Source: Actinomycetota bacterium
GTDB taxonomy: Bacteria; Actinomycetota; Actinomycetes; Nanopelagicales; Nanopelagicaceae
Assembly: GCA_009700365.1 (NCBI GenBank)
Contig: WLME01000011.1
Span: forward strand, 1 to 15,865
Direction: 5' to 3'
Length of the DNA stretch: 15,865 nt
The notes beneath the pieces are model-generated. The model worked only from the letters and a program-made list of their open reading frames with translations, had not been told where the DNA came from and searched no databases. The translations under genes were made by a program, and so were the position numbers. Numbering within the stretch: position 1 is the stretch's first letter; every line of letters starts with the position of its first letter. Of this stretch, positions 1 through 7,989 are shown piece by piece.

Positions 1-35
1 AGGATGAGCTCTCCTTTAGCAAAACCCATGCGCAT
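1..35 (-). CDS. Probable DUF3052 family protein, 5' end only (cut by window start)
   Basis: On the minus strand an open frame runs off the window edge. From ATG at 35 it reads MRMGFAKGELI; a GTG at 41 and an ATG at 29 are in the same frame. The M-G-F-x-K-G-x-x-I pattern resembles the conserved start of actinobacterial DUF3052 proteins (LGF...G..VQE-like). From memory, such a gene lies beside aceE in several Actinobacteria, which supports the call. Only about 11 codons are visible, so no domain can be confirmed. The frame is open upstream only to a stop at 81-83. No Shine-Dalgarno is visible; a weak TATCCC (42-47 on plus, reverse complement) lies 6 bases before the ATG and could be a leaderless -10. 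The function of DUF3052 is unknown to me. The start choice is uncertain. Confidence 0.45.
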   Translation of the reverse strand, partial: MRMGFAKGELI

Positions 36-105
36 TGCCACGGGATAAGTCCAACGGATGAGACGGATATTTACAAGGGTTTAACCTGCCTCACAGCCGA
101 TTTTT

Positions 106-140
106 TTGCGCTCATCCCCCTTTGGCGCGAGAATACGGGT
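106..140 (+). promoter_or_regulatory. Candidate leaderless promoter of aceE
   Basis: TTGCGC at 106-111 (three matches to TTGACA) is followed after 17 bases by GAGAAT at 129-134 (four matches to TATAAT), and then by 6 bases before the aceE ATG at 141. No purine-rich Shine-Dalgarno precedes the ATG. A -10 hexamer ending 6 bases before the ATG would place the transcription start at or near its A, i.e. a leaderless mRNA. A T7 run at 101-107 overlaps the -35. The element is inferred from spacing and similarity only. Confidence 0.45.
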
Positions 141-2861
141 ATGACCGAATTCGCTGGATCGCCAGATCAGATAATCGACCAATTAGTAGATACAGATCCT
201 TCTGAGACGGCTGAATGGCAGGCATCCTTTGACGCAGCTCTGACAGCTGCTGGCCCAGTTCGCGCTCGTTACTTGATGCTACAACTTTTAAAGCGAGCGC
301 ACGAGAAAAAGATTGGTCTGCCTGACCTTCGAACAACTGATTACATCAACACTATTTCTCCAGAGAATGAACCAGAATTTCCAGGAGATGAAGATATCGA
401 ACGGCGTATTCGCGCCGCAGTGCGATGGAATGCAGCAATCTTGGTGCACCGCGCACAGCGTCCAGGTATTGGCGTCGGTGGACATATTTCTACCTATGCA
501 TCATCTGCAGCCCTTTATGAAGTTGGATTCAACCACTTCTTCCGCGGACAAGATCACCCCGGTGGCGGAGATCAAATCTTCTTCCAAGGTCATGCATCTC
601 CAGGAATGTATTCACGTGCATTCCTTGAAGGTCGCTTCAGCGAAAACCAACTTGATGGTTTCCGTCAGGAACTTTCTCACGAAGGTGGCGGGCTATCGTC
701 ATATCCTCACCCACGTTTAATGCCGGACTTCTGGCAATTCCCAACTGTGTCGATGGGTATTGGTCCAATCAATGCAATTTATCAAGCGCGCTTTAATCGC
801 TACCTACATAACCGCGGAATCAAGGACACTAGCGATCAGAACGTTTGGGCATTCCTTGGCGATGGCGAAATGGATGAAGTCGATACATTAGGTGCAATTG
901 GTTTGGCATCGCGCGAGAAGCTCGACAATCTAACTTTCGTCGTTAACTGTAATTTGCAGCGCCTTGACGGACCTGTGCGCGGAAACGGCAAGATTATTCA
1001 AGAGCTTGAATCTATCTTCGGCGGAGCCGGATGGAATGTCATCAAGGTTGTCTGGGGTCGCGGCTGGGATCCACTTCTTGCCCAAGACCGCGAAGGTGCA
1101 CTGGTGAATTTGATGAACACCACTCTTGATGGTGATTACCAGACATTTAAGGCAGAAAGTGGGGCTTTTGTTCGCGAGCACTTCTTTAATCGCGATCCAC
1201 GCACTGCCGCAATGGTCTCTAATTACTCAGATGATCAAATCTGGAACCTTAAGCGCGGTGGACATGACTATCGCAAACTTTTTGCCGCATATACAGCTGC
1301 CACTGAGAAGAATGGCCGCCCAACAGTTATTTTGGCTAAGACAGTTAAGGGTTGGACTCTTGGCTCGCACTTCGAGGGACGTAACTCAACACACCAGATG
1401 AAGAAGATGACTCTTGAAGACATCATCGAATTCCGCGATCGTCTTGAAATTCCATTAGCCGATGACAAGTTAGATAAGTACACACCTGCGTACTATCGCT
1501 TCCCCGCTGATTCTCCCGAGATGAAGTACCTCGAAGAACGTCGTCGCGAACTCGGTGGATCTATCCCAAGCCGTCGTAAAGTTTCACGTCCGCTTCCTCA
1601 GCCTGCCGATTCTGCATACGAATCTGTGCGACGAGGTTCAGGTCAGCAAGAAGTTGCAACAACAATGGCATTTGTTCGAATGCTCAAGGACCTTATTAAG
1701 GATCCAGGACTAGGTAACCGCCTTGTTCCGATTATTCCTGATGAAGCTCGCACATTCGGTCTTGATTCACTGTTCCCAACCCTAAAGATTTACTCACCGC
1801 ATGGACAGCAGTACATGGCAGTCGACCGTGAATTGATGTTGTCTTATAAGGAATCAACATCCGGAGTAATCCTTCACGAAGGTATCAACGAGGCGGGATC
1901 TGTCGCTTCATTTACTGCGGTGGGCTCTTCCTACTCCACGCATAACGAGCCAATGATTCCGATTTACATTTTCTACTCAATGTTTGGGTTCCAGCGCACA
2001 GGTGATGCTTTCTGGGCCGCAGCCGATCAGTTAGTCCGTGGCTTTGTACTTGGTGCTACAGCAGGACGCACAACCCTGAATGGTGAAGGCTTACAACACG
2101 AAGATGGCCATTCACACCTACTTGCTGCAACAAATCCAGCAGTGGTTGCTTATGACCCAGCATTTGCATACGAAGTCGGACATATCTTTAAAGATGGTCT
2201 CCGTCGTATGTATGGTGAAAACAGCGAAAACATTTATTACTACATGACTGTATACAACGAGCCATATATGCAGCCAGCAGAACCAGACAACTTGGATCTC
2301 GATGGTCTGCTTAAGGGAATTTATCTCTACGCTGGTGCTTCAAAGCAGCGTAAGAAGAATGCACAACTACTTGCATCGGGCGTTGGAGTTAACTGGGCCC
2401 TCAAGGCGCAGAAGCTTCTTGCCGAAGATTGGGGCGTTGCAGCCTCTGTCTGGTCTGTTACTTCATGGAATGAATTACGTCGCGACGGTCTAGAAGTCGA
2501 TCGCCACAACATGCTCAATCCAAAGAATAAGAAGACTGCTTATGTCGCAGATAAATTAAGAGGAACCCAAGGTCCAGTCATTGCGGTTTCAGACTTTATG
2601 CGCGCGGTCCAGGATCAAATCGCACCTTGGGTACCTAATGCATTCCACTCTCTCGGAACCGATGGATTCGGTCTTTCCGATACTCGCGGCGCTCTTCGTC
2701 GTCACTTCAAGGTTGATGCTGAATCAATCGTTGTCGCAACTCTTGCAGAGCTTGCAAAGGCCGGCGAAGTAAAAGAATCTGTAGTGCAAGAAGCTATTGA
2801 TAAGTATCGTATTTTTGACGTGCGCTCAGCAGATGCCGGCAACACTGAAGGTTCAGGTTGA
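141..2861 (+). CDS. aceE: Pyruvate dehydrogenase E1 component, homodimeric type
   Basis: Thiamine-diphosphate-dependent E1 of the cytosolic pyruvate dehydrogenase complex. It decarboxylates pyruvate and reductively acetylates the lipoyl domains of E2, feeding acetyl-CoA to the TCA cycle. The 906 residues match the single-chain (alpha2) class. The ThDP/Mg motif is clear: GDGEMDE begins at residue 240 and closes with NCN at 269-271, followed by LQRLDGPV. The inner-loop segment RGGHDYRKLFAAY, with the His typical of AceE, lies near residue 375, and the sequence is full length to the C-terminal transketolase domain. The ATG at 141 has no Shine-Dalgarno and fits a leaderless start. E2 and E3 genes are not in the window. 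The stop TGA overlaps the TTG start of glgE. In Corynebacterium AceE works in a mixed PDH/ODH supercomplex; that may apply here but cannot be seen. Confidence 0.97.
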   Translation: MTEFAGSPDQIIDQLVDTDPSETAEWQASFDAALTAAGPVRARYLMLQLLKRAHEKKIGLPDLRTTDYINTISPENEPEFPGDEDIERRIRAAVRWNAAILVHRAQRPGIGVGGHISTYASSAALYEVGFNHFFRGQDHPGGGDQIFFQGHASPGMYSRAFLEGRFSENQLDGFRQELSHEGGGLSSYPHPRLMPDFWQFPTVSMGIGPINAIYQARFNRYLHNRGIKDTSDQNVWAFLGDGEMDEVDTLGAIGLASREKLDNLTFVVNCNLQRLDGPVRGNGKIIQELESIFGGAGWNVIKVVWGRGWDPLLAQDREGALVNLMNTTLDGDYQTFKAESGAFVREHFFNRDPRTAAMVSNYSDDQIWNLKRGGHDYRKLFAAYTAATEKNGRPTVILAKTVKGWTLGSHFEGRNSTHQMKKMTLEDIIEFRDRLEIPLADDKLDKYTPAYYRFPADSPEMKYLEERRRELGGSIPSRRKVSRPLPQPADSAYESVRRGSGQQEVATTMAFVRMLKDLIKDPGLGNRLVPIIPDEARTFGLDSLFPTLKIYSPHGQQYMAVDRELMLSYKESTSGVILHEGINEAGSVASFTAVGSSYSTHNEPMIPIYIFYSMFGFQRTGDAFWAAADQLVRGFVLGATAGRTTLNGEGLQHEDGHSHLLAATNPAVVAYDPAFAYEVGHIFKDGLRRMYGENSENIYYYMTVYNEPYMQPAEPDNLDLDGLLKGIYLYAGASKQRKKNAQLLASGVGVNWALKAQKLLAEDWGVAASVWSVTSWNELRRDGLEVDRHNMLNPKNKKTAYVADKLRGTQGPVIAVSDFMRAVQDQIAPWVPNAFHSLGTDGFGLSDTRGALRRHFKVDAESIVVATLAELAKAGEVKESVVQEAIDKYRIFDVRSADAGNTEGSG

Positions 2862-4822
2862 TTAATAGAATTCCAGTTACCGATATCTCCCCCACAGTAT
2901 TTTTTGGGGGAGATTTCGTTCCTGTTAAGGCAATTGCAGGGGAAGAAATACCAGTAAGTGCAACCATATTTCGTGAAGGCCATGATCTACTCGGTGCAGA
3001 TGTAGTCCTATACAGCGCGAGCGGGAAAGAGCTTTCCCGCACAGTTATGCGAGAAGAATGGCATGGCGGAGATCGTTTCCTTGGGTCAGTTCGAATCCCC
3101 GAACAAGGCGATTACACATTTACTATCGATTCGTACGATCACCCCTTTGCTACGTGGATTCATGATGCAGAGATTAAAATTCCAGCAGAGATTGATTCTG
3201 AGCTCATGTGCACAATTGGGCGCCTTATATTCGAAGAGAAATTATCTCAAGATCCATCTGCCAAGAATTTACTTGCTCCAGCCATAAAGTTTCTTGGTGA
3301 TACAACGATGGCTGCAATGAATCGTTTTTCACATGCATCAACGGAAGATATTCGCAGCTACTTCGCTGCTCATCCTCTAAGACGTCTAATTTCTTCGACC
3401 GACCACTATCCAATACGAGCAGACCATGAACGTGCACTTGTTGGCTCTTGGTATGAGTTCTTTCCCCGTAGCGAAGGTGCAAAGATTGCAGCAGATGGCT
3501 CCGTTATCAGTGGCACTTTCCAGACTGCTGAAAAACGTCTTCCCGCTGTTGCGGCAATGGGCTTTGACATTCTCTACGTGCCGCCAGTACATCCAATCGG
3601 CACCAACTTTCGCAAGGGAAAGAACAACAGTTTGACACCTACATCTGCGGATCCGGGAGTTCCATGGGCTATCGGAAATAAGGAAGGTGGGCACGATGCC
3701 ATCAACCCGGCGCTCGGGACTATGGTCGATTTTGAAAATTTTGTAAAAGCTGCAAAGAAGAATGGTCTTGAAGTAGCAATGGACTTTGCTCTCCAAGCAT
3801 CGCCTGATCATCCTTGGGTAACGGAACATCCAGAATTCTTTACAACTCGACCTGATGGTTCGATTGCCTACGCGGAAAATCCACCGAAGAAATACCAAGA
3901 TATATATCCGATTAATTTCGATAACGACTACAAGGCAATTGTTGCTGAAACCTTACGAATTCTGAGACTTTGGATTTCTAAAGGAGTTTCTATTTTTCGA
4001 GTGGATAACCCTCACACTAAACCTGTTCATTTCTGGGCAGAAATTATGCAGACAATTCATTTAGAAAGCCCAGATGTAATTTTCCTAGCCGAAGCATTTA
4101 CAAAGCCTTCGATGATGCACGCACTGGGCAAGGCTGGATTCCATCAGTCTTATACATACTTTACGTGGCGCACTAGCAAGCAAGAGCTCATTGAGTACGC
4201 AACTGAAGTTTCGCGGCAAACTAGCGCTTTCTTTAGGCCAAATTTTTGGGTCAATACTCCAGACATTCTGCCGTTTCACTTGCAGTCAGGAAATCCAGCA
4301 ATCTTTGCAATCCGTGCAGCTCTGGCAGCAACACTTACTCCATCGTGGGGAATGTATGCCGGATATGAACTCTACGAGCACCGTCGCTTCAAAGAAGGCG
4401 GCGAGGAATATATCGATTCAGAAAAGTACGAAATCAAAGTCCGCGACTGGGATGGGGCCGCGAAAAAGAAATTAACTCTTGCACCATTTATTACCCAACT
4501 CAATTCAATTCGAAAGAGAAATGTTGCTTTACAACGACTTCGTAACCTTCGATTCCATACAACTGACAATGAATCGATCATTGCATACTCAAAACGTGAT
4601 GGCGATAACCTCATATTGATAGTTGTGAACCTAGACCCTTCATTTGCACAAGAAACCACAGTGCACTGGAATCTCACAGAACTAGGGTTAACTCAAGAGA
4701 ACTTTGAAGTGACAGATTTGATAGACGGAACTTCGTATAACTGGTCGGCGCACACATATGTGCGCCTTGATCCGACGAGGTTGTCTGGCAAAGTTGTTCA
4801 CATCGCGCAGGTTAAGCTTTAA
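2858..4822 (+). CDS. glgE: Alpha-1,4-glucan:maltose-1-phosphate maltosyltransferase (GlgE, GH13_3)
   Basis: Extends alpha-1,4-glucan (glycogen-like polymer) by transferring maltosyl units from alpha-maltose-1-phosphate, releasing phosphate. The 654 residues match the family along their whole length. An N-terminal domain (VPVKAIAGEEIPVSATIFRE) is followed by the GH13 barrel. FRVDNPHTKP gives the nucleophile Asp383, FLAEAFTKP the acid/base Glu412, and NTPDIL the third carboxylate Asp469. The spacings of 29 and 57 residues equal those I recall for Streptomyces GlgE (394/423/480). HPIGTNFRKGKNN and AENPPKKYQDIYPINFDND are also family hallmarks. The TTG start at 2858 overlaps the aceE stop (TTGA) and has GAAGG at 2847-2851, 6 bases upstream. 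The homologous N-terminus begins here, so no later start fits. glgB follows 8 bases after the stop. Neither treS nor mak, which make the donor, is in the window. Confidence 0.96.
   Translation: MINRIPVTDISPTVFFGGDFVPVKAIAGEEIPVSATIFREGHDLLGADVVLYSASGKELSRTVMREEWHGGDRFLGSVRIPEQGDYTFTIDSYDHPFATWIHDAEIKIPAEIDSELMCTIGRLIFEEKLSQDPSAKNLLAPAIKFLGDTTMAAMNRFSHASTEDIRSYFAAHPLRRLISSTDHYPIRADHERALVGSWYEFFPRSEGAKIAADGSVISGTFQTAEKRLPAVAAMGFDILYVPPVHPIGTNFRKGKNNSLTPTSADPGVPWAIGNKEGGHDAINPALGTMVDFENFVKAAKKNGLEVAMDFALQASPDHPWVTEHPEFFTTRPDGSIAYAENPPKKYQDIYPINFDNDYKAIVAETLRILRLWISKGVSIFRVDNPHTKPVHFWAEIMQTIHLESPDVIFLAEAFTKPSMMHALGKAGFHQSYTYFTWRTSKQELIEYATEVSRQTSAFFRPNFWVNTPDILPFHLQSGNPAIFAIRAALAATLTPSWGMYAGYELYEHRRFKEGGEEYIDSEKYEIKVRDWDGAAKKKLTLAPFITQLNSIRKRNVALQRLRNLRFHTTDNESIIAYSKRDGDNLILIVVNLDPSFAQETTVHWNLTELGLTQENFEVTDLIDGTSYNWSAHTYVRLDPTRLSGKVVHIAQVKL
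2885..2914 (+). terminator. Perfect 10-bp hairpin inside the start of glgE; possible attenuator or terminator
   Basis: ATCTCCCCCA at 2885-2894 and its exact complement TGGGGGAGAT at 2905-2914 flank a 10-base loop ending in a T run. The 3' side continues TTCGTT, a poor but present T-rich tail. It begins 24 bases after the aceE stop and 27 bases into glgE, encoding residues in the segment ISPTVFFGGDF. Placement just past aceE suggests a transcriptional attenuator between aceE and glgE, or a structure limiting read-through or translation. The stem is clear; the role is inference, and the weak T tail lowers confidence in true intrinsic termination. Confidence 0.4.
3021..3040. repeat. Perfect 9-bp inverted repeat inside glgE
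   Basis: GCGGGAAAG at 3021-3029 is matched exactly by CTTTCCCGC at 3032-3040 with only 2 bases between. It lies 107 bases downstream of the 2885-2914 hairpin and encodes part of SGKELSR. As RNA it would form about a 7-bp stem with a short loop; as DNA it is a near-continuous palindrome that could be a protein-binding site. No T tract follows, so it does not look like a terminator. It may simply be coding coincidence. Confidence 0.45.
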
Positions 4823-4830
4823 GATTGCAT

Positions 4831-6768
4831 ATGTCTTTTTTCTCCCGCATCTTCAAAAGCGATAAAGCGGGCGAAGAAAATACCTTTCTCCCCGACGGTT
4901 CTTATCTCAATCCATACTCAACGCTGGGCGAACTCGATTTCCATTTGATTTCCGAGGGGCGTCATGAGCGTTTATGGGATGTTCTTGGCGCACATATAAA
5001 ACGTGACGCAGATGGAACTTTAATCGGAACCGCATTTTCAGTCTGGGCACCTAATGCTCAAGCTGTCAGCTTGGTGGGTGATCACAATTTCTGGGATCGC
5101 AATACACATCCCATGGTTCGAGCTGGTTCTACTGGAATCTGGGAAATATTTATTCCAGATGTAGGGCCAAACACATGTTATAAATTTGCCATCTGCACTG
5201 TCAGCGGGCATTGGGTAGATCACGCAGATCCGATGGCGCGCGCAACCGAACATCCACCTCGCACTGCATCAGTTGTCACCGAATCCACTTACACATGGCA
5301 AGACGCACAATGGATGGAGAGCCGTAAGAGCTATCAACCGTGGCGTTCTGCAGTCTCCGTGTACGAAGTCCACGCAGGTTCGTGGCGCCCTGGTCTTTCC
5401 TACATTCAGATGGCAGAAGAGCTTGTTCAGTATGTAAAGGAAGAAAATTTCACACATGTTGAATTTTTGCCCATCACCGAACACCCTTACTCACCATCAT
5501 GGGGATACCAAGTCACATCATTCTTTGCTCCGACATCCCGTTTTGGATCACCCGATGAGTTCCGCTTTCTTGTAGATGCACTTCATCAAGCCGGCATTGG
5601 AGTAATCCTCGACTGGGTCCCTGCACACTTTCCAAAAGATGAATGGGCGCTAGCAAAGTTTGATGGCACTGCTCTTTACGAACATGCAGATCCACGTCTA
5701 GGCGAACATCCTGACTGGGGAACATTAATCTTCAACTTTGGACGTAATGAAGTTCGTAATTTTCTCGTAGCTAGCGCCTTATATTGGTTAGAGGAATTCC
5801 ATATCGATGGTCTGCGCGTTGATGCAGTTGCCTCGATGCTTTATCTGGATTACTCACGCAAAGAAGGCGAATGGTTGCCCAATAAATTCGGTGGTCGCGA
5901 AAACCTCGAAGCAGTGCAGCTTCTACAAGAGGCGACTTCAACGGCTTATAAACACCACCAAGGCATCATGATGATCGCTGAAGAATCTACTGCGTGGGGT
6001 GGTGTTACCAAGGAGACATCCGGTGGCGGCCTGGGCTTTGGCTTTAAGTGGAATATGGGCTGGATGCACGACACTCTCGAATACCTGCAACACGAACCAA
6101 TCCATCGTAAGTATCACCATAATGAAATTACTTTCTCAATTCTCTATGCATGGTCTGAGAATTTCATGTTGCCGCTTTCACACGATGAAGTTGTACATGG
6201 GAAAGGTTCACTCGTTAATAAATTTCCCGGCGACCGCTGGCAAAAATTAGCAACGTTGCGAGCACTCTATGGCTTTATGTGGGCTCACCCAGGAAAGAAG
6301 TTGCTCTTTATGGGGCAGGAGTTTGCACAAAACGACGAGTGGAATCAAGAAGCAGGTTTGCAGTGGTATCTCACAGAGTTTGCAGAACATAACGGAGTTC
6401 AAAAGGCGCTCAGGGACATCAATACGGTTTACAAGAAACTTCCTGCGCTTTGGGAGAAAGATATCTTCGCAGATGGATTCCAATGGATCATCGGAGACGA
6501 TGGTGCAGGAAATACTTTGGCCTTTGTTAGGTGGTCGGATAAGGGAGTCCCTGTTGTATGCGTATCCAATTTTTCACCCGTGCCGCATGAGCAGTACTCA
6601 CTTCGCCTTCCAGTGTCTGGGGTCTGGCGTGAAGTCATCAATACAGATGACTTCAAATATGGAGGAAGCGGTATAACGAATGATTCATTTGCAGTTGACG
6701 TTGATACCAACTTGTACGCCACGGTTCGAATTCCACCACTTGCCACAGTCTGGTTTGAACGAGTTTAA
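4831..6768 (+). CDS. glgB: 1,4-alpha-glucan branching enzyme (GH13_9)
   Basis: Cuts alpha-1,4-glucan and re-attaches the piece through an alpha-1,6 bond, branching the polymer made by GlgE. 645 residues. After a short N-terminal tail, LISEGRHERLWDVLGAH opens the CBM48 (N2) domain, with GTAFSVWAPNAQAVSLVGDHNFWD; the extra N1 domain of the ~730-residue E. coli and M. tuberculosis enzymes is missing. Catalytic residues are Asp331 (GLRVDAVASML), Glu384 (MIAEES) and Asp452 (LSHDEVVHGKGS); the 53 and 121 residue spacings equal those of E. coli GlgB (405/458/526). I chose ATG 4831 over TTG 4825; neither has a strong Shine-Dalgarno. The gene follows glgE by 8 bases, so they are very likely co-transcribed. 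Its TAA overlaps the stop of the convergent MFS gene by 4 bases. Confidence 0.96.
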   Translation: MSFFSRIFKSDKAGEENTFLPDGSYLNPYSTLGELDFHLISEGRHERLWDVLGAHIKRDADGTLIGTAFSVWAPNAQAVSLVGDHNFWDRNTHPMVRAGSTGIWEIFIPDVGPNTCYKFAICTVSGHWVDHADPMARATEHPPRTASVVTESTYTWQDAQWMESRKSYQPWRSAVSVYEVHAGSWRPGLSYIQMAEELVQYVKEENFTHVEFLPITEHPYSPSWGYQVTSFFAPTSRFGSPDEFRFLVDALHQAGIGVILDWVPAHFPKDEWALAKFDGTALYEHADPRLGEHPDWGTLIFNFGRNEVRNFLVASALYWLEEFHIDGLRVDAVASMLYLDYSRKEGEWLPNKFGGRENLEAVQLLQEATSTAYKHHQGIMMIAEESTAWGGVTKETSGGGLGFGFKWNMGWMHDTLEYLQHEPIHRKYHHNEITFSILYAWSENFMLPLSHDEVVHGKGSLVNKFPGDRWQKLATLRALYGFMWAHPGKKLLFMGQEFAQNDEWNQEAGLQWYLTEFAEHNGVQKALRDINTVYKKLPALWEKDIFADGFQWIIGDDGAGNTLAFVRWSDKGVPVVCVSNFSPVPHEQYSLRLPVSGVWREVINTDDFKYGGSGITNDSFAVDVDTNLYATVRIPPLATVWFERV

Positions 6769-7970
6769 ACCTTAGATTTTGATCCCTCTTTAAGGGAATC
6801 TACAAAGAAAACAGTTGCCAACATCATCGCCGTTGGAATCATCATCGCCAAAGCTATAGAGCCTGTAAATTGAATAGTCCAGGCAACTATCCACTTAATT
6901 CCAAATAAAAGGACGTTATTTACTACACCGAATTGCCCAACCACCACAGCACTTGGAAGCGAGGAGCGCCGATTGGCAGCTGCGAAGAATGCAGGTCCAG
7001 CAAATGAAGATCCCAGCCCGGCAATCGCGAATCCGAGTATAAATAAACCGTACGACCACCATTTAAGTGAATCAGGCAACAAGGTCGCTGTGACGATTGA
7101 AGTTCCAAATCCAAATCCCGCCAATAGCGCAGCACGCCTTACCAAGACATGAATTGGATTGACTCTCTGAAGTCGATGCACCAGTAAGCGGCCGCAAATC
7201 ATCATGGCAGTAAAAACTATAAAAGGCGCAGTGCTAAGCCCGCCTGAGACTGCAAGACGATCCTTTGTAAAAATCGTTCCCCAGTCGCCTAGCGCGAATT
7301 CAAGATAAACAACGCAGGCCATTCCAAGACTTACTGGCCAATCGATTCGAAATCCTGTGAAAATTTGCTTGATTGAGTAATCACTCGCTGAATCTTTATT
7401 TGATTCCAGAAGTACTGATTTTAATCGAATCACAATGCTGATCATTGAAATCGCAAGAACGACAGACAAGAGTTGCATATGAGTAATAAGTCCGACGCGA
7501 CCAACAAGTAACCCCGAAACTATTGCGGTGACTAGTGACCCCGCGCTCCAATAGCCCGCAGTACTTGTAATCAGATTTATCTTACTTCGCTCCAGGAAGT
7601 GAAATCCTTGGCTATTGAGACATACATGGACTGCTGTGATTCCAAATCCAAAACTGATATTGAAAATGAGAAAAAGAAAACTAGATTGAACATGAACTAG
7701 AACAGCCAAACTTGAGAAGAGAATCACAATAGATGCAATCGTGACCTTAAAGGCACCGAATCTATGAATGATGTGACCCACTGTAAGTAAGCCAAAAAAT
7801 GCCCCTACGGACCCAGTACTCATAAGCGAACCAAATGCACCGTTTTCAAGTCCCAGATGTGCCCTCAGTTCGGGAAATCTGGGAACCCAAGCCATGATTC
7901 CGAAACCAAAGAGGAAGAAGAGAGTGTGAAGAAGTTTTTGCTCTATAGAGTGATCAAGATCTTTTGCCAT
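6765..7970 (-). CDS. MFS transporter, YbjJ-like
   Basis: Integral inner-membrane protein of 401 residues with about twelve hydrophobic segments, the usual length for the major facilitator superfamily. The start FGFGIMAWVPRFPELRAHLGL and the mid-protein GDWGTIFTKDRL resemble E. coli YbjJ and related FucP-branch carriers. A hydrophilic loop around residues 188-205 (SVLLESNKDSASDYS) separates the two six-helix halves. The substrate cannot be read from sequence; efflux of a small polar metabolite or sugar is possible but unsupported. It lies 19 bases downstream of the YbbN-like gene on the same strand and is probably its operon partner. Only a weak GAGAAG lies about 12 bases before the ATG. The stop overlaps that of glgB, within a GTTTAAAC palindrome. 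It separates glgB from ybbN. Confidence 0.82.
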   Translation of the reverse strand: MAKDLDHSIEQKLLHTLFFLFGFGIMAWVPRFPELRAHLGLENGAFGSLMSTGSVGAFFGLLTVGHIIHRFGAFKVTIASIVILFSSLAVLVHVQSSFLFLIFNISFGFGITAVHVCLNSQGFHFLERSKINLITSTAGYWSAGSLVTAIVSGLLVGRVGLITHMQLLSVVLAISMISIVIRLKSVLLESNKDSASDYSIKQIFTGFRIDWPVSLGMACVVYLEFALGDWGTIFTKDRLAVSGGLSTAPFIVFTAMMICGRLLVHRLQRVNPIHVLVRRAALLAGFGFGTSIVTATLLPDSLKWWSYGLFILGFAIAGLGSSFAGPAFFAAANRRSSLPSAVVVGQFGVVNNVLLFGIKWIVAWTIQFTGSIALAMMIPTAMMLATVFFVDSLKEGSKSKV

Positions 7971-7989
7971 TAGTGGAATTCACTTCTCA

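Noticed and set aside
101..107. T7 run before aceE as a terminator of an upstream plus-strand gene
   Set aside because: No stem precedes it, and the left flank appears to hold a minus-strand gene start, so nothing on the plus strand needs terminating here.
313..720. 135-codon open frame in another frame of aceE
   Set aside because: It overlaps a highly conserved part of AceE entirely, and the product looks compositionally random.
3386..3898. 170-codon antisense open frame inside glgE
   Set aside because: It is opposite the well-conserved GlgE barrel, its product has no recognisable motif, and no start signal precedes it. It is a by-product of codon usage on the other strand.
6781..6800. Short hairpin near the glgB/MFS junction (TCCCT...AGGGA)
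   Set aside because: Only a 5-bp core stem, with a bulge if extended, inside the MFS coding end, and no T tract on the exit side for either strand. Not convincing as a terminator.
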